64,000 bases of DNA. It comes from Carpediemonas membranifera. Its lineage: Eukaryota; Fornicata. The notes below the pieces were generated by a model. It saw nothing but the letters and a program-made list of their open reading frames with translations, was not told the origin of the DNA and made no database searches. The first letter of the stretch is position 1. Each line of letters opens with the position of its first letter. The DNA lies in contig JAHDYR010000024.1 in the NCBI GenBank assembly GCA_019828565.1, positions 372,001 through 436,000 of the forward strand. The letters are read 5' to 3'. Position numbers and translations under genes: made by a program. Positions 60,448-64,000 of this stretch are shown here, one piece after another.

Positions 60448-60731
60448 ACTATCTAACAATATCAAGCCATCTTGTAAAGGAGAGAGTTTAACGTCGCTGC
60501 CTGTCGGTTTCCTGGACCAAGGTCGACTCTGCTAATGATGGCCGCATCATGCTGCTGCCACGCTGCCTCCGTCGCTGCTGTGGGGAGCTGTCGCTCGTAG
60601 GGGGCGGCGACTCGAGCAACTGTGGCATATACTAGTAAATCTCAATCACACTGCCCTGCGCCTGTAACATCCTTTCCTCGTCCCTTTATAAACCCGCCTA
60701 ACATCCATAAGAGTACCGTTTCACCCCTCCA

Positions 60732-61619
60732 TTACCACCCCTGTAAGAACCGTTCGAAGTCATCCTTGGCCACGGGGTACAGCCGACGCCACTCATCCTC
60801 CAGGGCAGCAAAGGGGATATCACCGCGCCTATTGGCAGCGAGGGCGGCTCTGAGCTGACCGAAGTAGTGGTCGAGCATCGCGTCCTCGTGTGCCCCCTCG
60901 CCGTGCAGCAGGTAGGCGACGTCCCTCATACCACATCCCTGTCCAACGTACTGGAAGTCCACTGCTGCTACTCGCCCATCCGCCGCGAAACAGAAGTTGG
61001 CCGGCTTGGCGTCGCCGTGAACGAAGGTCTGGAAGGCAGCGTCGAGGAGCTGTTGGTCGAGGTTGGCCGCCTCTCGCTTCAACCGGCCCGGCCTCATGCG
61101 TTCGTACTCCTCCTGCCGTGTAGCAAGGTGCCAGTAAGTACCGACCTCCCATATACCAGCAGGGGGACGTTGCATGAAGTGGGCGTGGAAGTGGGCAAGC
61201 CACGTCAGAGAGGCCTTCATCTCAGACGCATTCAGGGAGTGGCGGCGCAACATGAAGCCAGCGGCGTCTAGATCCTCGAGGACGAGCACGATCTCGTCCG
61301 GGATGGCCGTTGATGAGGCATAGGCCTGCGGGATTCGGCACGGACTGTTCTCGCCACAGAGTTGGGCGCCGTAGCGGTGGTAGAACTCCGTCTCAACAAT
61401 GTACGAGCGCCGCTTGCGCTGGTGGCCAACGCTTGAGTCCCTTCCCTGCTTCAGACGCACGTGCTTGATGATTGCAGTGGGGCAAACGCCATTCCGGATG
61501 TTTGTGATGCGCTCGATGCTACCATATCCCTCCCACAAGGTTTGAACCCGCTTTGAAGCCGAGTACTTGTCTGATTTCAAGGCATGGCAAATGATACCAT
61601 CCACAGTGCTCACTGCCAT
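60732..61619 (-). CDS. Choline/aminoglycoside-kinase-like phosphotransferase (EcKinase-type), intact copy
   Basis: A 295-residue protein with the protein-kinase-like fold used for small molecules. V-L-V-L-E-D-L-D (about 111-118) forms the hinge. L-A-H-F-H-A-H-F (141-148) follows, then the catalytic loop F-V-H-G-D-A-K-P-A-N (H201, D203, N208) and the metal-binding D-F-Q (D221), followed by G-M-R-D-V-A-Y-L-L. The D-F-Q and G-x-R-D-x-A-Y combination is typical of the ecdysteroid-kinase-like/CHK family rather than true aminoglycoside resistance enzymes; the substrate is unknown. The N-terminal nucleotide-binding lobe is short, with a lysine in A-I-I-K-H-V as the likely ATP lysine. Convergent with H3 copy 2, divergent from H3 copy 3. 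Confidence 0.75.
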   Translation of the reverse strand: MAVSTVDGIICHALKSDKYSASKRVQTLWEGYGSIERITNIRNGVCPTAIIKHVRLKQGRDSSVGHQRKRRSYIVETEFYHRYGAQLCGENSPCRIPQAYASSTAIPDEIVLVLEDLDAAGFMLRRHSLNASEMKASLTWLAHFHAHFMQRPPAGIWEVGTYWHLATRQEEYERMRPGRLKREAANLDQQLLDAAFQTFVHGDAKPANFCFAADGRVAAVDFQYVGQGCGMRDVAYLLHGEGAHEDAMLDHYFGQLRAALAANRRGDIPFAALEDEWRRLYPVAKDDFERFLQGW

Positions 61620-61902
61620 CGATCGTCCTGCGAGTCGGGTCGACTGAGTTCCACTCCGCTGAATATGTGTGCTTAGAGGTTATGGGAGGTGACTGCAGGC
61701 CGAAGGTAGGCCGGAGTTTGTCCTTGCCCTCGAGACAGAAGTGCGCGAAAAAATGGTGATTTAAAAGGACCTGTCTACGGCATTTTATTCGTCCATCCGA
61801 TGTGTTGAGCAACATAATTTGTCCAAACTTTTCGCAGTTTTGCCCGCAATTCCTTCCAAAAAAAATTGGCGCACTTCGCATTCATTCGCGCAAAAGAACG
61901 AA

Positions 61903-62319
61903 ATGGCTCGTACCAAGCAAACCGCACGTAAGCAGCAGCCCGGTGGCAAGGCCCCCCGCAAGCAGCTCGCCGCTAAGGCCGCTCGTAAGACCGCCGCCGC
62001 CACTGGTGGCATGAAGAAGGTTCACCGCTTCAAGCCCGGCACTGTCGCTATCCGTGACATCAAGAAGTACCAGAAGAGCACTGAGCTCCTCATCCGCAAG
62101 CTCCCCTTCCAGCGCCTCGTCCGTGAGATCTCCCAGGACTTCCAGCTCGATCTCCGCTTCCAGTCCGCCGCTGTGAACGCCCTCCAGGAGGCTGCTGAGG
62201 CCTACCTCGTTGGCCTCTTCGAGGACACCAACCTCTGCGCCATCCACGCCCAGCGTGTGACCATCATGGAGCGCGACATGATCCTCGCCCGCCGCATCCG
62301 TGGTGAAGCCCGCGCTTAA
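61903..62319 (+). CDS. Histone H3, copy 3
   Basis: Same 138 residues as copies 1 and 2, start ATG at 61903. It belongs to the partial third unit, whose identity with the others ends about 200 bp after the stop. Confidence 0.97.
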   Translation: MARTKQTARKQQPGGKAPRKQLAAKAARKTAAATGGMKKVHRFKPGTVAIRDIKKYQKSTELLIRKLPFQRLVREISQDFQLDLRFQSAAVNALQEAAEAYLVGLFEDTNLCAIHAQRVTIMERDMILARRIRGEARA

Positions 62320-62340
62320 GCGACCAAACAAACCAAAAAC

Positions 62341-62356
62341 GGTGTCATCTGACACC
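62341..62356 (+). terminator. Histone mRNA 3' stem-loop, copy 3
   Basis: Same hairpin and flanks as copies 1 and 2. Confidence 0.75.
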
Positions 62357-62573
62357 ACTATCTAACAATATCAAGCCATCTTGTAAAGGAGAGAGTTTAA
62401 CGTCGCTGCCTGTCGGTTTCCTGGACCAAGGTCGACTCTGCTAATGATGGCCGCATCATGCTGCTGCCACGCTGCCTCCGTCGCTGCTGTGGGGAGCTGT
62501 CGCTCGTAGGGGGCGGCGACTCAGCAACTGGCATCATCACAACCACTTGTCCGTCGCCGCGCGAAGCGCCAGC

Positions 62574-64000
62574 ATGGCGCACAGAACAAAGAATGCTAGT
62601 AAGGCACTCATCGCTGCGTTCAAACTCGCCGTCGAGGTGCGCTCAGTGCCCAGCGATGCCCTGTTCCTCATCCTGGACGCCTATGAACGGCAAAACGGGA
62701 ATAAGCTCCCTGGATATGAAAGACTAGCGTGCTTTTCTCGCAAAGAACGTGGCGATGATCTCGACAAGCTCATCGCCGCTCTTGCCATCATCCCGCCACT
62801 CAATCCCGAGGCACAGGCCCTCCTCGACGGCGCCCGCTGTCTGATATCGGAGGCCACGACCCCCTGGACGGCCGTGGAGCTGCCAGAGGACGATACTACA
62901 TCCCCGCTGCTCGGTCTAGCTCCAGCTCTCTTGTGGGCCCTGCTGATGGCCGGTGGTGCCAACCCAGACCTGGCACTGACCGATGAGCGTGCCGCCGATG
63001 ACAATATCTGCTATACTCAACGCTCCAAGTTCCCCTGGTTCCTCTGCAGGGTGTTCCTCCAGTCCCATCGGCTCGCCAAGAAGGACGGTGAGTACTACGC
63101 CCACCGGGACGGCCAAGGGCGGTGTCTCTTCCACCGCTTGTATGTTGGCCGACTCTTCCTGCTCGACACAACCGAGCACACCTGCTTCACCCGCGCCAGG
63201 GTGCCTAGGGCTACGAGGGTCCTCTGCGACGGGTCGACCTGCCTTATACAGACCGACAAGGGATTGTGGGGCTTTGGCGACAGCAGCAATGGTCAGCTGG
63301 GGCTCACGGTCTCTGACTTCGTCGACCCGACCCGTCTCACCTTCCCCGCCTGCCCCGAAGTCGCCGCGCTCGAGGCCAGTCTGCCCCTCTGGGAGAAGCA
63401 CCGCCTCGTGCGGCAGCTCTCTGTTGCCCACAGACGCGTCCTGCTCCTAACACCAGTTGGCCTGATCATTGCGGGCGACGGTGCGGGATGGGCCACGGGT
63501 GGGAGTGAAAGTGGCCAGTTCCAGCCGGTTCCCCTGCCTGATGGATTCGTCCCAGATCATATCATCAATGATGCTCTCACCGTCATCCTCTCCATGGGCG
63601 ACCATCAGTTGATTGCCGGGGACAACTACATGGGCCGACTCGGCATCGGTCACACGCACTGCTCGCTGACGTTCGTCGACCTTCCCGTCCACGTGGACCG
63701 CATCGTAGTCTGCGGCGACATCTTCACCGTCTACTCCTGTGGCTCTGCTCTGTTGTTCGCAGGGCAGGTCTCTAGTGGTCTGGTCGAGGCCGGAATCATG
63801 CCCGGACACGCGGTATTCGACCGCTGCGTGTTTCCCGTTGAGTTGACTGTTCCCCGAGACATCACTCGCTTCTGGTGCGATCATACCGCTGTCTGCTGTG
63901 TTGCTGGCGCCACCACTCTTTTTATTAGCGGTTGTTGCTACCACCTGCCCATCGAGGCCGCCTTCATCTCAGCAGTTCTAGATTGCTCTCCTGGCCCCCT
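62574..64000 (+). CDS. RCC1-repeat-like protein, cut by window end
   Basis: The frame opens at the ATG 62574-62576 (M-A-H-R-T-K-N-A-S-K) and stays open for more than 470 codons to the end of the window. The N-terminal ~210 residues are helical and unrecognised. After that, RCC1-type repeat cores appear: G-L-W-G-F-G-D-S-S-N-G-Q-L-G-L, L-I-I-A-G-D-G-A-G-W-A-T-G-G and Y-M-G-R-L-G-I-G-H, matching the pattern W-G-x-N-x-x-G-Q-L-G. RCC1-like propellers serve as Ran exchange factors or as general binding domains. The diverged N-terminus argues against being RCC1 itself. The 3' end is outside the window. Confidence 0.6.
   Translation, partial: MAHRTKNASKALIAAFKLAVEVRSVPSDALFLILDAYERQNGNKLPGYERLACFSRKERGDDLDKLIAALAIIPPLNPEAQALLDGARCLISEATTPWTAVELPEDDTTSPLLGLAPALLWALLMAGGANPDLALTDERAADDNICYTQRSKFPWFLCRVFLQSHRLAKKDGEYYAHRDGQGRCLFHRLYVGRLFLLDTTEHTCFTRARVPRATRVLCDGSTCLIQTDKGLWGFGDSSNGQLGLTVSDFVDPTRLTFPACPEVAALEASLPLWEKHRLVRQLSVAHRRVLLLTPVGLIIAGDGAGWATGGSESGQFQPVPLPDGFVPDHIINDALTVILSMGDHQLIAGDNYMGRLGIGHTHCSLTFVDLPVHVDRIVVCGDIFTVYSCGSALLFAGQVSSGLVEAGIMPGHAVFDRCVFPVELTVPRDITRFWCDHTAVCCVAGATTLFISGCCYHLPIEAAFISAVLDCSPGP

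Larger units (their letters stand above)
58081..62525. repeat. Tandem array: H3 plus kinase-like gene, 1.91-kb unit
   Basis: Unit 1 (58081-59990, 1,910 bp) and unit 2 (59991-61899, 1,909 bp) are almost identical. The visible difference is one G in a run (58903-58907 versus 60813-60816). A third partial unit (61900-62525) holds only H3 and its 3' flank, diverging after GGGGGCGGCGACTC. Each complete unit carries H3 (+) and, convergently, the kinase-like gene (-). Confidence 0.9.

Overview
This window looks like nuclear DNA of an anaerobic, flagellated protist. The best guess is a metamonad of the Fornicata (relatives of Giardia and Carpediemonas), though no species can be fixed from sequence alone. 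The evidence is a mix of eukaryotic genes (histone H3, a CDC50-type flippase subunit, a giant bridge-like lipid-transfer protein, an outer-dynein-arm docking protein, MORN3, cyclophilin H, a box C/D snoRNP factor) and bacterial-type metabolic genes (NADP-glutamate dehydrogenase, PepD dipeptidase). Four introns can be inferred. Three are ultrashort (28-36 nt), and all four end in a fused branch-point/3' splice motif, CTNACRCAG, close to the one known from Giardia and Spironucleus.

Layout. From 1 to about 24 kb is a low-gene, mobile and rDNA region. It holds a GNAT-like gene, a decayed element with ~40-bp terminal inverted repeats around a broken transposase-like gene (1.08-3.82 kb), a decayed tyrosine-recombinase-like gene among inverted repeats (4.3-5.6 kb), and an orphan 5.8S-LSU rRNA unit on the minus strand (about 7.93-11.03 kb) bracketed by two perfect 112-bp repeats exactly 4,800 bp apart. 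It continues with an OTU-type cysteine-protease gene plus a broken second copy, a HEPN-motif gene inside a pair of 474-bp direct repeats, an intact paralogue of the transposase-like gene (16.76-19.32 kb), a broken Ty3/Gypsy retroelement, and a DIRS-type RNase H fragment.

From 24 to 64 kb is a dense single-copy region. In order: PepD (-), a tail-anchored coiled-coil protein (-), an ODA docking coiled-coil protein (-), a CDC50/LEM3 protein (+), two proteins of unknown function (-), NADP-GDH (-), a small unknown (+), MORN3 (+), cyclophilin H (+), a CGYS glutaredoxin for the mitochondrion-related organelle (-), a 2,319-aa TPR/IQ-repeat protein (+), a 2,722-aa BLTP1/Csf1-like protein (-), BCD1 with a 28-nt intron (+), a 986-aa multi-PAS histidine kinase of bacterial type (+), and a tiny ORF. 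The window ends with a near-identical tandem array of histone H3 and a small-molecule-kinase-like gene (units of 1,910 and 1,909 bp plus a partial third), then an RCC1-like gene cut by the window end.

Shared themes are flagella and cytoskeleton (ODA docking, MORN3, IQ protein), membrane lipid handling (CDC50, BLTP1), amino-acid and peptide catabolism (PepD, GDH), and RNA or chromatin work (BCD1, cyclophilin H, H3 with histone-type 3' stem-loops). Intergenic spaces in the dense part are short (20-800 bp). There is no evidence of operons.
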